DNA of 64,000 nt from Aestuariivivens sediminis (GTDB lineage Bacteria > Bacteroidota > Bacteroidia > Flavobacteriales > Flavobacteriaceae): positions 372,001 to 436,000 of the forward strand of contig NZ_JAKMCP010000003.1 of the NCBI RefSeq assembly GCF_022662105.1, given 5' to 3'. The notes below the pieces were generated by a model that was given only the letters and a program-made list of their open reading frames with translations, ran no database searches and was not told the DNA's origin. The translations under genes were made by a program, and so were the position numbers. This document shows, piece after piece, positions 54,670 to 64,000 of this stretch. Every line of letters starts with the position of its first letter. The stretch's first letter is position 1.

Positions 54670-55982
54670 TATAATTTTAATTTTCCGAGTTCATTCTTTA
54701 AGTTAGCCAAGGCAGTAGCCTCGGCTTGAGTAAGAGGACTTTGGGGAACCTCAAGTAAATTTTCAGTTTCCAGTGGATCCGATTTTAGATTGTAAAAGGC
54801 TTCATCACCATTAGCAAAGGTTATATACTTGTAGATTTCATCTCTTATGGCACAATCCAGATCTCCCGCCCCATTGTCCCATTCTGCATAGGCATAATCC
54901 CTAACTTTCAGATTTGGTGAACCCAGCAAGGACTCAAAATTTTTACTGTCGTTAATATCGCTAACATTCACTCCAGCTATAGAGGCTATAGTTGCATATA
55001 AATCGGTGGTATTTAACAAGGCCTCTTCATACCTGCCCTTTCTATTTACATTTTTTCCAGAAATGACCATGGGTACCCTGATACCGCCTTCGTAAATACT
55101 GTTTTTGGCATGACGCCTTGAAAAGTCCTGAACCACATTATTTGGAGTTCCATTATCCCCTATGAATATAATCACCGTATTCTCTAAATCTTCCGCACTT
55201 AACGCGTCCAATAGCCTTCCCATTTCGGTATCCATAGCTTCCAGCATCGCCATATAATAAGGCAGGGGATTGGCTTCGATGCTCATGTCATCTGAAGGCA
55301 GGGTATCCTCATAATGCAAATCGCTTTCAGGTAAATGAAACGGCGTGTGTGGCGCATTGTAGGCCAACCATAAAAACCACGGTTGATCTTGATCTATTAT
55401 CCAATCAATGGCCAAATCCGTAAGCTTTGTGGTATTATACACGGTCGAATTATGGGTCTGTCCGTTTTCCACCAAATCCCAATTCCAATAGGATCGTAAT
55501 CCACCACCTATCACCCCTGAAAACGTACCTATCCCCATACTAAGGGGGTGGTTCACCTGGGAAGAAAGATGCCATTTCCCTATCACAGCATGCGAATAGC
55601 CCGAATTTGACACATCCAAAAACTTTTGCAGGGACATTTCTGAAGTCGATAAGGTCTGTCCTACCCGGGTTACTTGAGTCCTAAAACCATATTTACCTGT
55701 TAATATACTCGCTCGAGCAGGCGTACAAACGCCATAAGACCACACATTGTTAAAACGAATACCCTCGTTCATGAGTAATTCCAAATTTGGCATATGGGGT
55801 TTAACCGACCCCAAACTGTAGCCCGGCATGGCGTCAATACCTAGATCGTCAGCAATCACCAATAGGATATTGGGTTTTTTTATTAGCTCGAGTTCATCAT
55901 TCATATTTTCGGCCACATCCATATTTTTGGTACACGACAACCACAAAACGAGCACTATAAAAATGGAAAAGCTTTTTTTCAT
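54669..55982 (-). CDS. Sulfatase lipoprotein
   Basis: A 437-residue secreted type I sulfatase (start at 55982, with signal LWLSC). The metal-binding DD is in IADDLG, the formylglycine site is CTPAR (CxPxR type), followed by SILTGKYGFRT; GKWHLS and NAPHTPFH provide further active-site residues. It needs a maturase to convert the Cys. The substrate sulfate ester is unknown; this type often acts on sulfated glycans in marine Flavobacteria. Confidence 0.93.
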   Translation of the reverse strand: MKKSFSIFIVLVLWLSCTKNMDVAENMNDELELIKKPNILLVIADDLGIDAMPGYSLGSVKPHMPNLELLMNEGIRFNNVWSYGVCTPARASILTGKYGFRTQVTRVGQTLSTSEMSLQKFLDVSNSGYSHAVIGKWHLSSQVNHPLSMGIGTFSGVIGGGLRSYWNWDLVENGQTHNSTVYNTTKLTDLAIDWIIDQDQPWFLWLAYNAPHTPFHLPESDLHYEDTLPSDDMSIEANPLPYYMAMLEAMDTEMGRLLDALSAEDLENTVIIFIGDNGTPNNVVQDFSRRHAKNSIYEGGIRVPMVISGKNVNRKGRYEEALLNTTDLYATIASIAGVNVSDINDSKNFESLLGSPNLKVRDYAYAEWDNGAGDLDCAIRDEIYKYITFANGDEAFYNLKSDPLETENLLEVPQSPLTQAEATALANLKNELGKLKL

Positions 55983-56065
55983 GGACCACATTTTGATTTT
56001 AGACATCCCTCATTTTAAAAGGTTTAAAGCCTGGTGATTTAATGTCAAGTAAATGACTTTATGAC

Positions 56066-56073
56066 TATCTTTG
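56066..56073 (+). promoter_or_regulatory. Probable -7 element for the RsmB-like gene
   Basis: TATCTTTG matches TAnnTTTG. Transcription would begin around 56080, which favours the ATG at 56092 over the one at 56083. Confidence 0.55.
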
Positions 56074-56091
56074 CACCTTTAAATGAATTAC

Positions 56092-57303
56092 ATGCGATTA
56101 CACAGAAATTTATGCTTTGCGGTTATTGATGGATTAACCCAAATATTTAATGACCACCAATATGCCGATAAGGTCATCCAACAACTGCTAAAACGCGACA
56201 AACGCTGGGGTTCCCGTGATCGCTCCTTTGTTGCTGAAACCACCTATGATATCGTTCGCTGGAAGCGCCTGTATGCGGAGATTGCAGAAGTGAAAGAACC
56301 CTTTGACCGGGATAACTTATGGCGCATGTTTGCGGTTTGGGCGACTTTAAAGGGTCTTAAATTACCCGATTGGAAATATTTTGAAAATACGCCTACCCGA
56401 AAAATAAAAGGGCGATTTGACGAATGGTCTAAAATCAGAGCCTTGAGAGAATCCATTCCGGATTGGCTGGATACTATGGGAGAGACAGAATTGGGCGAAG
56501 CGCTATGGACCAAAGAAATCGCGGCATTAAATACACAGGCCGATGTTATTTTAAGAGTGAATACCCTTAAAACCTCTAAAGATCAATTACAGTCCGAGTT
56601 ATTCGATTTAGATATTGAAACCGAATTTTTAAAAGACTATCCCAACGCTCTAAAACTCAAAGAGCGTACTAATGTATTTACAACCGAAGCCTTTAAAAAT
56701 GGTTATTTTGAAGTACAAGATGCGTCATCCCAACTGGTCGCCGAATTTCTGAATGTCAAACCGGGAATGCGTGTCGTGGACGCCTGTGCGGGCGCCGGGG
56801 GTAAAACCCTGCACATAGCGGCCTTGATGGAAAACAAAGGGCAAATTATAGCTCTGGACATTTATGCCAACAAACTGCAAGAATTAAAACGAAGGGCCAG
56901 ACGCAATGGCGCTCATAACATCGAAACCCGTCATATCGACTCCACAAAAGTGATAAAAAAATTATACGATAAAGCGGATCGTGTATTAATTGATGCCCCC
57001 TGCTCCGGACTCGGGGTGTTAAGGCGAAATCCAGATGCCAAATGGAAATTAGAGCCTCAGTTTTTGGATAATCTAAAACGGACACAGCAGGACCTTTTGC
57101 AACAGTATTCCAGAATGGTTAATGTGGGCGGACAATTGGTGTATGCGACATGCTCAATCTTACCCTCAGAAAATCAAAACCAAATAGAGGCATTCCTGAA
57201 ATCAGAGTCCGGAGCACCTTTCAGTTTAATAAAGGACCAAACCCTATTGGCACATACGTCGGGCTTCGACGGATTTTATATGGCGCTATTGGAACGGAAT
57301 TAA
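56092..57303 (+). CDS. RsmB/NOP2-type rRNA cytosine-C5 methyltransferase
   Basis: A 403-residue enzyme starting at MRLHRNL. The N-terminal RNA-binding part (about 1-130) resembles NusB-like domains; the methyltransferase core has VVDACAGAGGKTLH, ALDIYANKL and DAPCSGLGVLRRNPD plus YATCSILPSENQ, the two cysteines of m5C enzymes. It modifies a cytosine in 16S rRNA. The start at 56092 fits the usual N-terminus better than 56083. Confidence 0.93.
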   Translation: MRLHRNLCFAVIDGLTQIFNDHQYADKVIQQLLKRDKRWGSRDRSFVAETTYDIVRWKRLYAEIAEVKEPFDRDNLWRMFAVWATLKGLKLPDWKYFENTPTRKIKGRFDEWSKIRALRESIPDWLDTMGETELGEALWTKEIAALNTQADVILRVNTLKTSKDQLQSELFDLDIETEFLKDYPNALKLKERTNVFTTEAFKNGYFEVQDASSQLVAEFLNVKPGMRVVDACAGAGGKTLHIAALMENKGQIIALDIYANKLQELKRRARRNGAHNIETRHIDSTKVIKKLYDKADRVLIDAPCSGLGVLRRNPDAKWKLEPQFLDNLKRTQQDLLQQYSRMVNVGGQLVYATCSILPSENQNQIEAFLKSESGAPFSLIKDQTLLAHTSGFDGFYMALLERN

Positions 57304-57304
57304 T

Positions 57305-57333
57305 AAAAAAGCGACCGTTCTGGTCGCTTTTTT
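57305..57333. terminator. Bidirectional terminator
   Basis: Stem GCGACC (57311-57316) and GGTCGC (57322-57327) with a 5-base loop, a T-run after it on plus and the A-run at 57305-57310 giving a T-run on minus. It lies between the RsmB-like gene and the big convergent gene. Confidence 0.85.
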
Positions 57334-57344
57334 ATATCTATGAT

Positions 57345-60300
57345 TTAATTCTTTATGAGTTTACCGGTTAATTTCTCACCCCCATAATTTAAAATGTAAA
57401 TAAGTAACGACGGATTATAAGAAAATCCTCTGGCCTCAAAAGTATGTATGCCTTTGGTAAGGGCTCCTTCATAGACCGTCTGCACAACTTGTCCCTGCAG
57501 ATTCACTAACTTAAGGCTTGCCTCGGTATCCTCGGGAATATCCACCACAAACTTCACAGAGTCCCTGAACGGATTCGGGTACGCCCTGATCAAGGCATTT
57601 TTCGGATTCAATTTCGTTTTAGTTGGTGCTGCTTTTGCAGGAGCCGGACTCAGATCACAGGACATCGTGGCTATGTTACCGCTTTCATCAATGGCGGTCC
57701 AGTTTCTACTTGATCCATTATCCCGGTAATATCTCGTGATATTCGGTTCGGAAGAACAGTTGTCCGAAAATGTCGCATTGCCTTCGGTGGTGCACGTAAT
57801 AGTGGGTGCTTCAGTATCTCGAACAATAATATATTGTACACATTGTGTTGAATTACCACAAACATCGGAAGCGGTCCAAGTTCTTGTAATAATTGATTGA
57901 CACCCATTATCAACCTGACTGTCTGAGTATGTAGGTGTGACATCATCACAGTTATCGGTTGCGGTTGCACTACCTGTATTGGCAGGTAGGATCGAGTCAT
58001 CACATTCCAAAGTAATATCTGATGGACAATAATCAATTACCGGATCAGTATCATCACCTCCACTATAGGTAATGTCTACAGCCGTTGCATAGTTACCGCA
58101 CTTGTCCGCTATCGTATAATTGTAGGTAACGCTCCATGAACAGTCATCCCCAGTAGGTGAACCCGTCTTAACAACGGTAATGCTACCACCACAACCATCG
58201 GTATATTGATTGGCTATATCACTTTCCGTCGGACCGGCCGGTGCATTGGCTATGCAATCATCAATACCCGTCTGGCCTGAGGGAATCGAACCTGTCAAGC
58301 TCGGAGCCGTGTCATCACCACCACTATAAGTAATGTCTACAGCCGTTGCATAGTTACCGCACTTGTCCGCTATCGTATAATTGTAGGTAACGCTCCATGA
58401 ACAGTCATCCCCAGTAGGTGAACCCGTCTTAACAACGGTAATGCTACCACCACAACCATCGGTATATTGATTGGCTATATCACTCTCCGTCGGACCGGCT
58501 GGTGCATTGGCTATGCAATCATCAATACCGGTTTGGCCCGAGGGAATCGAACCTGTCAAGCTCGGAGCCGTGTCATCACCTCCACTATAGGTAATGTCTA
58601 CAGCCGTTGCATAGTTACCGCACTTGTCTGCTATCGTATAATTGTAGGTAACACTCCATGAACAGTCATCCCCAGTAGGTGAACCCGTCTTAACAACGGT
58701 AATGCTACCACCACAACCATCGGTATATTGATTGGCTATATCACTCTCCGTCGGACCGGCCGGCGCATTGGATATACAATCATCAATACCGGTTTGGCCC
58801 GAAGGAATCGAACCTGTCAAGCTTGGAGCCGTGTCATCACCACCACTATAAGTAATGTCTACAGCCGTTGCATAGTTACCGCACTTGTCCGCTATCGTAT
58901 AATTGTAGGTAACACTCCATGAACAATCATCTCCCGTTGGAGATCCACTCTTTACGACACTTATGGCCCCTCCACACCCATCGGTATATTGATTGGCGAT
59001 ATCACTTTCCGTCGGACCGGCCGGTGCATTGGCTATACAATCATCAATACCTGTCTGACCTGAAGGAATGGATCCTGTTAAAGTAGGTGCTGTATCATCT
59101 CCTCCACTATAAGTAACTGTTGGAGATGGCGAATAAGAATTACCACAATTGTCAGTAACCGCATAAGTATAGGTGACACTCCATGAACAGTCATCTCCCG
59201 TTGGAGATCCACTCTTTACGACACTTATGGCCCCTCCACACCCATCAGTGAACTGGGCAGCGATGGTGGCCTCGGTCGGACCAGTTGGTACATTTGCAAT
59301 ACAATCATCAATACCTGTCTGCCCCGAAGGAATGGTTCCTGTTAAAGTTGGTGCTGTACTATCAATAACACTTACAATTTTACTACAAGATGTTACAAAA
59401 ATATCGGCATCTGTTCTAATGGTTAAAGTCAAGGTATAGCTTCCATTACATGAACTTCCGGCAGTAACGGAAACTGTTGGGCCATCTGAATTGGGAGGGA
59501 TACTTCCATCTCCGGATATACTCCATTCATAATTATAGCCATCCGGAATGACACTTGGATCCATAATGGCATTGTTTTGATAAACATGACCTGTTGAACT
59601 AGGACATACCGGATCAGGCCCAGTAATTTCACAGGGAGGCGGGTCTATAACGGCTGCAGCAGAAAGTGAACGGTCCTGGTTACCTACAGAACTAAATACA
59701 TCGTCATCGTTAGGACTCCATTGCAGTACACGCGTATGGTAGGGTGACCCGCTCACGGCTTTGGCAGAATTACCGATTCCCCAAGTGTCCTCAGTGGCAA
59801 TATGACCAGACCATGAAAGAATAACTGTAGCGGCTGTACTGGTAAAATGAATTCGAAGCATGGTAGTAGAGGAGGCATCAATAAGGGATCCTTCTGATAT
59901 GTAGGCCATCGAATTAATGGTTCCATTCCAAATGGTCATTCGCTCTTTCATTGCCAAAGCTAAATCATCAAATAAATTATCAGGGGCTGCTGGTAACGTT
60001 GGTATTGGAATATTACCATAATTCGGTCCTGAGACAATGGATGCTCCATATCCGTCGGTCGGATCGATCGGTTCTGGCTCATGGCCGAAACTTGCGGCAT
60101 GGGAACCAATCGGGTAATTCAAAAGTTCATAATAACTTATAAAATCAATGGCATGTTTATCGGAGTGTTTGATGTCCCAGGCGATATCCACCGAATGATT
60201 GCCATCTGTAAGATTGGTAAAGATAAGTCGATATGGAATGCCCCAGCCTTCCACATAATGGGCATTGGAGGCCCCGGCATTTCCGTTTTGCCATTCAACG

Positions 60301-60632
60301 GAGCCTAAAACAGATCCATCTCCATCCCTCACCTGTTCCAGGCTGAGTTTTGTGGGTGGCATTACGGCATTGTTCAATACCGAACTTCCCGATAGCTCAT
60401 AGGTGCTTATGGTATGCCAATTGGTATCATTTGTATAGATATTGGCTGTTTTCGAAGTTATGCCTTCAAGATAATAGGTAAAAAAATCGGTGATAAAAGA
60501 CGGTTCATTATGATGGCTCATGGCGCTTTGAGCAGAACCCGGATTAAAAATGCATAAGACACTAAAAACGAGCATCAAATGTAGCGCAGTTTTACAGGTC
60601 ATTAAAACACGAAAGGGTGTTTTAGTCGACAT
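57345..60632 (-). CDS. Large type IX-secreted repeat protein (HYR-like repeats)
   Basis: A protein of 1095 residues from the ATG at 60632 (an ATG at 60683 is possible), with a signal peptide ending near GSAQ. Order: an N-terminal domain (about 35-325), a PKD-like segment (CEITGPDPVCPSSTG), five 87-88-residue units (TAPxLTGxIPSGQTGIDDC...GGDD), one different HYR-like unit, a Ser/Thr-rich piece and the type A sorting domain (AYPNPFRDSVKFV, LLIYILN). It is probably a cell-surface adhesin or structural protein. Paired Cys in each unit suggest disulfides. Confidence 0.88.
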   Translation of the reverse strand: MSTKTPFRVLMTCKTALHLMLVFSVLCIFNPGSAQSAMSHHNEPSFITDFFTYYLEGITSKTANIYTNDTNWHTISTYELSGSSVLNNAVMPPTKLSLEQVRDGDGSVLGSVEWQNGNAGASNAHYVEGWGIPYRLIFTNLTDGNHSVDIAWDIKHSDKHAIDFISYYELLNYPIGSHAASFGHEPEPIDPTDGYGASIVSGPNYGNIPIPTLPAAPDNLFDDLALAMKERMTIWNGTINSMAYISEGSLIDASSTTMLRIHFTSTAATVILSWSGHIATEDTWGIGNSAKAVSGSPYHTRVLQWSPNDDDVFSSVGNQDRSLSAAAVIDPPPCEITGPDPVCPSSTGHVYQNNAIMDPSVIPDGYNYEWSISGDGSIPPNSDGPTVSVTAGSSCNGSYTLTLTIRTDADIFVTSCSKIVSVIDSTAPTLTGTIPSGQTGIDDCIANVPTGPTEATIAAQFTDGCGGAISVVKSGSPTGDDCSWSVTYTYAVTDNCGNSYSPSPTVTYSGGDDTAPTLTGSIPSGQTGIDDCIANAPAGPTESDIANQYTDGCGGAISVVKSGSPTGDDCSWSVTYNYTIADKCGNYATAVDITYSGGDDTAPSLTGSIPSGQTGIDDCISNAPAGPTESDIANQYTDGCGGSITVVKTGSPTGDDCSWSVTYNYTIADKCGNYATAVDITYSGGDDTAPSLTGSIPSGQTGIDDCIANAPAGPTESDIANQYTDGCGGSITVVKTGSPTGDDCSWSVTYNYTIADKCGNYATAVDITYSGGDDTAPSLTGSIPSGQTGIDDCIANAPAGPTESDIANQYTDGCGGSITVVKTGSPTGDDCSWSVTYNYTIADKCGNYATAVDITYSGGDDTDPVIDYCPSDITLECDDSILPANTGSATATDNCDDVTPTYSDSQVDNGCQSIITRTWTASDVCGNSTQCVQYIIVRDTEAPTITCTTEGNATFSDNCSSEPNITRYYRDNGSSRNWTAIDESGNIATMSCDLSPAPAKAAPTKTKLNPKNALIRAYPNPFRDSVKFVVDIPEDTEASLKLVNLQGQVVQTVYEGALTKGIHTFEARGFSYNPSLLIYILNYGGEKLTGKLIKN
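58050..59357 (-). repeat. Five tandem 261-264-bp coding repeats
   Basis: Unit 5 is 58050-58310, unit 4 58311-58571, unit 3 58572-58832, unit 2 58833-59093 and unit 1 59094-59357. Units 3-5 are nearly identical in DNA. Unit 2 is a mosaic: its front and middle share long identical stretches with unit 1 (AISVVKSGSPTGDD part), its end with units 3-5. Confidence 0.93.
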
Positions 60633-61096
60633 TTTATAGTTCCTGACTACAAAATGTTTGGTTAGGGTAATTGTTGTTCTCATTAGTTGTAATGGTTTAT
60701 TAATACGTTACAGTTTTACGAATAACAACGGTGAGTAAGGTGAAATAGATTGAGCGTCAAAAAACTCAAAACAAAGCGGCAATGGATAAAAAATTATTGT
60801 ACAAAGTACTTCAAACTTTTACATACCAGACAAACCCAAAGTAGAGGGACATGACATTGCTAAATTTGCTATTAATACTAATTGGAGAAGATGGTTAATA
60901 CATTATAAACCAGTATAATAAGATACGAAAAACAATTAATATTTTAAACACATCTTTATTAATATCGACAAATGTCATTTTTTACCGATTAATAGTTAGT
61001 TATTTTATTTTTGCTGTATCCATAATGCAAGGAGAAGGAATAACTATTTTCATTCAGTGTTCGCTTTAATTCATTGTTCTTTAATATTTTTAGGTT
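60633..61096. other. Intergenic region without recognisable features
   Basis: About 460 AT-rich bases between divergent genes. I see no ORF of note, hairpin, tRNA or clear TAnnTTTG element. It must carry promoters of both flanking genes. Confidence 0.6.
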
Positions 61097-61957
61097 ATGG
61101 AAATAATTCTGAAAGCACATCTATCTCATATTTTAAATAATACTATTCATAACATTATACCAGTTTCAGGTGGCGATATCTCCAGTGCCTACCGCATTGA
61201 AACGGCCGAAGGGAATTATTTTTTAAAATCCAATACGGGTAAGACTGCTTTGGAGATGTTCCAGGCTGAAGCCAGGGGACTGGAATGTATTGCTAAAACA
61301 AATACCATTCGGACCCCTAAGGTGTATGCTTGCAGCAGCATGGGAAAAAACGCCTTTTTACTATTAGAGTACATTGAAAGTAAATTACCGTCATCTCAGG
61401 ATTTTGGTAATTTAGGGGACCAATTGGCCCAATTACATCACTATACCACCGCCCCTTTTGGTTTGGACCATAATAATTTTATCGGTAGTTTACCGCAAAG
61501 TAATCCACAAAAAGAGCATTGGGCAGACTTTTATACCGAAGCCCGTTTGTTGCCCCAACTCCAATTGGCGAAACAAAACCATTTACTCCGTCCTGGTGAA
61601 TGTCCCACAAAAGAAACGATTCGCCATACTTTGGAAAAACCGCTGCAACAGGTCAGGCCCTCTTTACTTCATGGCGATTTGTGGAGTGGTAACTATTTGA
61701 TTTCAACATCAGGTATTCCCTACCTCATTGATCCGGCTGTGTACTACGGAGATCATGAAGTCGATATCGCCATGTCCAAACTATTTGGTGGTTTTGGGAA
61801 AACCTTTTACGACGTTTACTTTGATCATATGCCTACAGACCGCTATACCACCACTAGAATAGCGATTTACCAGTTGTATTACCTCCTGGTTCATTTAAAC
61901 CTCTTTGGACGGTCTTACCACGGTTCGGTAGTTTCCATATTAAGATCGTATTTTTAG
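61097..61957 (+). CDS. Fructosamine kinase family protein
   Basis: A 286-residue small-molecule kinase of the fructosamine-3-kinase/APH fold. Visible are the ATP-site strand YFLKSN, the catalytic LLHGDLWSGN (HGDLxxxN) and the metal site IDPAVYYGDHEVDIAM. In bacteria it phosphorylates ribulosamines or related glycated amines. The start follows the common family N-terminus. A 203-base intergenic segment follows, with the purL promoter. Confidence 0.93.
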   Translation: MEIILKAHLSHILNNTIHNIIPVSGGDISSAYRIETAEGNYFLKSNTGKTALEMFQAEARGLECIAKTNTIRTPKVYACSSMGKNAFLLLEYIESKLPSSQDFGNLGDQLAQLHHYTTAPFGLDHNNFIGSLPQSNPQKEHWADFYTEARLLPQLQLAKQNHLLRPGECPTKETIRHTLEKPLQQVRPSLLHGDLWSGNYLISTSGIPYLIDPAVYYGDHEVDIAMSKLFGGFGKTFYDVYFDHMPTDRYTTTRIAIYQLYYLLVHLNLFGRSYHGSVVSILRSYF

Positions 61958-62120
61958 CACACTTTATAGATCCATAGTCGTGAGCGATCTGCGCACATTA
62001 AAACCATAACCATTATTGCACGTTATTGACCCATCTTATCCGTTCCGGGGTTGTTAAAATTCCTGTTGATAACCCCTGCTCCTTTTTATAGAAAATCATA
62101 TATTAATGCTTAAAATTGTG

Positions 62121-62128
62121 TAATTTTG
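62121..62128 (+). promoter_or_regulatory. Probable -7 element for purL
   Basis: TAATTTTG matches TAnnTTTG, 31 bases before the purL ATG. No well-placed -33 TTG. Confidence 0.5.
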
Positions 62129-62159
62129 CATTTTCAAAACGCAACATAATACCTCTACA

Positions 62160-64000
62160 ATGATTCATTTCTTTGGAAACGTTAACCGCAAGATTTTTGC
62201 TGTTCAAACCACAAAAGAATTATCACCTGAAACCATCTCGAAACTAACATGGTTATTTGGCAACCAACCCAAAATAGAACAATCCGCCCTGGCGGATTTT
62301 TTTGTTGGTCCACGGGCCGCCATGATTACCCCGTGGAGCACAAATGCCGTGGAAATAACGCAAAATATGGGTGTTTCAGACATCATCCGAATTGAAGAAT
62401 TTAAAGTCGTTTCAAAGGATTTTGAAGATTACGACCCCATGATTTTTGAGAAATTCAAAGGTTTAGATCAAGACTCGTTTACCATAAACATTACCCCTGA
62501 ACCTGTTTTGAACATTGAGGACATTGCGGCTTATAATGTTCAAGAAGGATTGGCTTTAAGCGATGAAGAGATTAGCTATCTGGAAGGCGTGGCGAAAAAA
62601 ATTGGCAGACCGTTAACCGATTCTGAAGTCTTTGGTTTTTCACAAGTGAATAGTGAACATTGTCGTCATAAAATTTTTAATGGAACTTTTGTTATTGATG
62701 GTGTGGAAAAACCCTCTTCACTGTTCAAATTAATTAAAAAAACGTCAGAAACCCATCCCAATGACATTGTATCCGCTTATAAAGACAATGTCGCCTTTAT
62801 AAAGGGCCCTAAGGTAGAGCAGTTTGCTCCAAAACGGGCCGATATTCCGGACTATTATACCTCTGAAGATTTTGAGTCGGTCATCTCCTTGAAGGCCGAG
62901 ACCCATAATTTCCCGACTACCGTAGAGCCCTTTAATGGTGCCGCAACAGGATCGGGTGGTGAAATCCGCGATCGGCTGGCAGGCGGAAAAGGATCCATTC
63001 CCTTGGCAGGAACGGCGGTTTACATGACCTCCTATTCACGATTGTTGGAAAACCGTCCATGGGAACAGGCCTTCGCCGAACGTGACTGGCTGTACCAAAC
63101 CCCCATGGACATCTTAATTAAAGCGTCTAATGGGGCTTCAGATTTTGGGAATAAATTCGGGCAGCCTTTAATTTGTGGATCGGTATTGACCTTTGAACAT
63201 GAAGAGGACACCAGGAAGCTGGGTTTCGATAAAGTCATTATGCTTGCCGGTGGAATTGGTTACGGCAAAAAAGACCAGGCAATAAAAGGAACCCCAAAAA
63301 AAGGGGACAAAATAGTTATTTTAGGTGGTGATAATTACCGTATTGGAATGGGAGGTGCTGCCGTTTCCTCGGCCGATACGGGTGAGTTCGCCTCCGGTAT
63401 CGAATTAAATGCCGTTCAGCGCTCCAACCCCGAAATGCAAAAGCGTGCGGCCAATGCGGTTCGTGGCATGGTGGAAAGTGAAAACAATTATATCGTTTCG
63501 ATTCACGACCATGGTGCCGGTGGGCATCTTAACTGTTTATCGGAATTGGTGGAAGACACCGGTGGGATCATCGACCTGGATGCATTACCTGTTGGCGACC
63601 CAACCTTGTCTGATAAGGAAATAATAGGTAACGAATCCCAGGAACGTATGGGATTGGTTATTGCCGAAAATCATCTGGACACCTTGCATAAGATTGCCGA
63701 TCGCGAACGTTCACCCATGTATACGGTAGGTGATGTCACGGGAGATGATCGCTTTACTTTTACATCCAAATCCAAGGGCAATACCCCTATGGATCTGGCC
63801 TTGGAGGACATGTTTGGCAGTTCCCCAAAAACCATTATGACGGATAACACCGTTAAACAGAACTACGTGGATCTTGCTTACAGTTCGGACAAATTTCAAG
63901 ACTATTTGGAGCAGGTGCTGCAATTGGAAGCTGTGGCCTGTAAAGACTGGCTCACCAATAAAGTAGACCGATGTGTAGGTGGCAAAGTGGCAAAACAACA
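62160..64000 (+). CDS. purL: Phosphoribosylformylglycinamidine synthase, 3'-truncated by window edge
   Basis: The 5' part (613 codons) of a large single-chain FGAM synthase (FGAR plus glutamine and ATP to FGAM, purine step 4). Visible: the N-terminal domain, a VFGFSQVNSEHCRHKIFNG-like segment (the SEHCRHK motif), LKAETHNFPTTVEPFNGAATGSGGEIRD and the HDHGAGGHLNCLSEL segment. The C-terminal glutaminase lies beyond the window. The frame is open to base 64000. Confidence 0.97.
   Translation, partial: MIHFFGNVNRKIFAVQTTKELSPETISKLTWLFGNQPKIEQSALADFFVGPRAAMITPWSTNAVEITQNMGVSDIIRIEEFKVVSKDFEDYDPMIFEKFKGLDQDSFTINITPEPVLNIEDIAAYNVQEGLALSDEEISYLEGVAKKIGRPLTDSEVFGFSQVNSEHCRHKIFNGTFVIDGVEKPSSLFKLIKKTSETHPNDIVSAYKDNVAFIKGPKVEQFAPKRADIPDYYTSEDFESVISLKAETHNFPTTVEPFNGAATGSGGEIRDRLAGGKGSIPLAGTAVYMTSYSRLLENRPWEQAFAERDWLYQTPMDILIKASNGASDFGNKFGQPLICGSVLTFEHEEDTRKLGFDKVIMLAGGIGYGKKDQAIKGTPKKGDKIVILGGDNYRIGMGGAAVSSADTGEFASGIELNAVQRSNPEMQKRAANAVRGMVESENNYIVSIHDHGAGGHLNCLSELVEDTGGIIDLDALPVGDPTLSDKEIIGNESQERMGLVIAENHLDTLHKIADRERSPMYTVGDVTGDDRFTFTSKSKGNTPMDLALEDMFGSSPKTIMTDNTVKQNYVDLAYSSDKFQDYLEQVLQLEAVACKDWLTNKVDRCVGGKVAKQ

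Noticed and set aside
58050-59357. CRISPR array
   Set aside because: The repeats are 261 bp, coding, in frame and without spacers; no cas genes are present.
61958-62159. tRNA or small RNA gene upstream of purL
   Set aside because: No cloverleaf or CCA-type end could be drawn; only a -7 element was seen.

Overview
This window is chromosomal DNA from a member of the Bacteroidota, most likely a marine-type Flavobacteriaceae; I cannot name the genus. Evidence for this: secreted proteins with type IX secretion C-terminal tails, several TonB-dependent receptors, a FecI/FecR pair, DUF4252 and DUF4199 proteins, a type B L31, a CarB that stops before the allosteric domain, AT-rich DNA, and promoters of the TTG-N(about 19)-TAnnTTTG type. 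I see no CRISPR array, transposase, phage genes, rRNA or tRNA.

Layout. 1-3440: the 3' part of purB, a small membrane protein, and a minus-strand ECF sigma / membrane protein / two DUF4252 genes unit. 3590-8616: an S41 peptidase, then a cobalamin salvage locus (DUF71/COG2102 ATP-pyrophosphatase, BtuB-like receptor behind a cobalamin riboswitch, divergent putative S-component-like membrane protein). 8722-11865: rmuC, then satD-family and DUF3307 genes behind a striking triple palindrome, then an acyl-CoA thioesterase. 11934-15916: a FecI-FecR-FecA signalling set. 16030-17606: two small helical proteins and a lipoprotein. 17742-20697: a tightly packed cell-envelope set (OB-fold protein, type IX cargo, DUF5777 barrel, c-type cytochrome, YceI).

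20714-31737 is the most unusual stretch. Eleven same-strand, mostly overlapping genes encode a nucleotidyltransferase, three B12-binding-type radical SAM enzymes, four class I methyltransferases, one FkbM methyltransferase, a Wzx-like flippase and a flavin-reductase-like protein. Each radical SAM gene is followed directly by a methyltransferase gene. I do not recognise the product; the set looks like an undescribed biosynthesis and export pathway, and it gives a plausible use for the cobalamin taken up by the locus about 13 kb upstream.

31740-49575 is mostly housekeeping: carB, rpmH, a lytic transglycosylase, mtaB, an orphan peptide-binding lipoprotein, a GlmU-like protein with rpmE2, a DUF4199 protein, a GT2 glycosyltransferase, a phosphohexomutase and an MsbA-like ABC exporter. 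49918-51459 is a second ECF sigma locus. 51481-55982 is a minus-strand run (sulfatase, YHYH protein, YwqK-like, SCO1, BNR-repeat protein). 56092 onward holds an RsmB-like rRNA methyltransferase, a very large type IX-secreted repeat protein with five near-identical 261-bp units, a fructosamine-kinase-like protein and the 5' part of purL.
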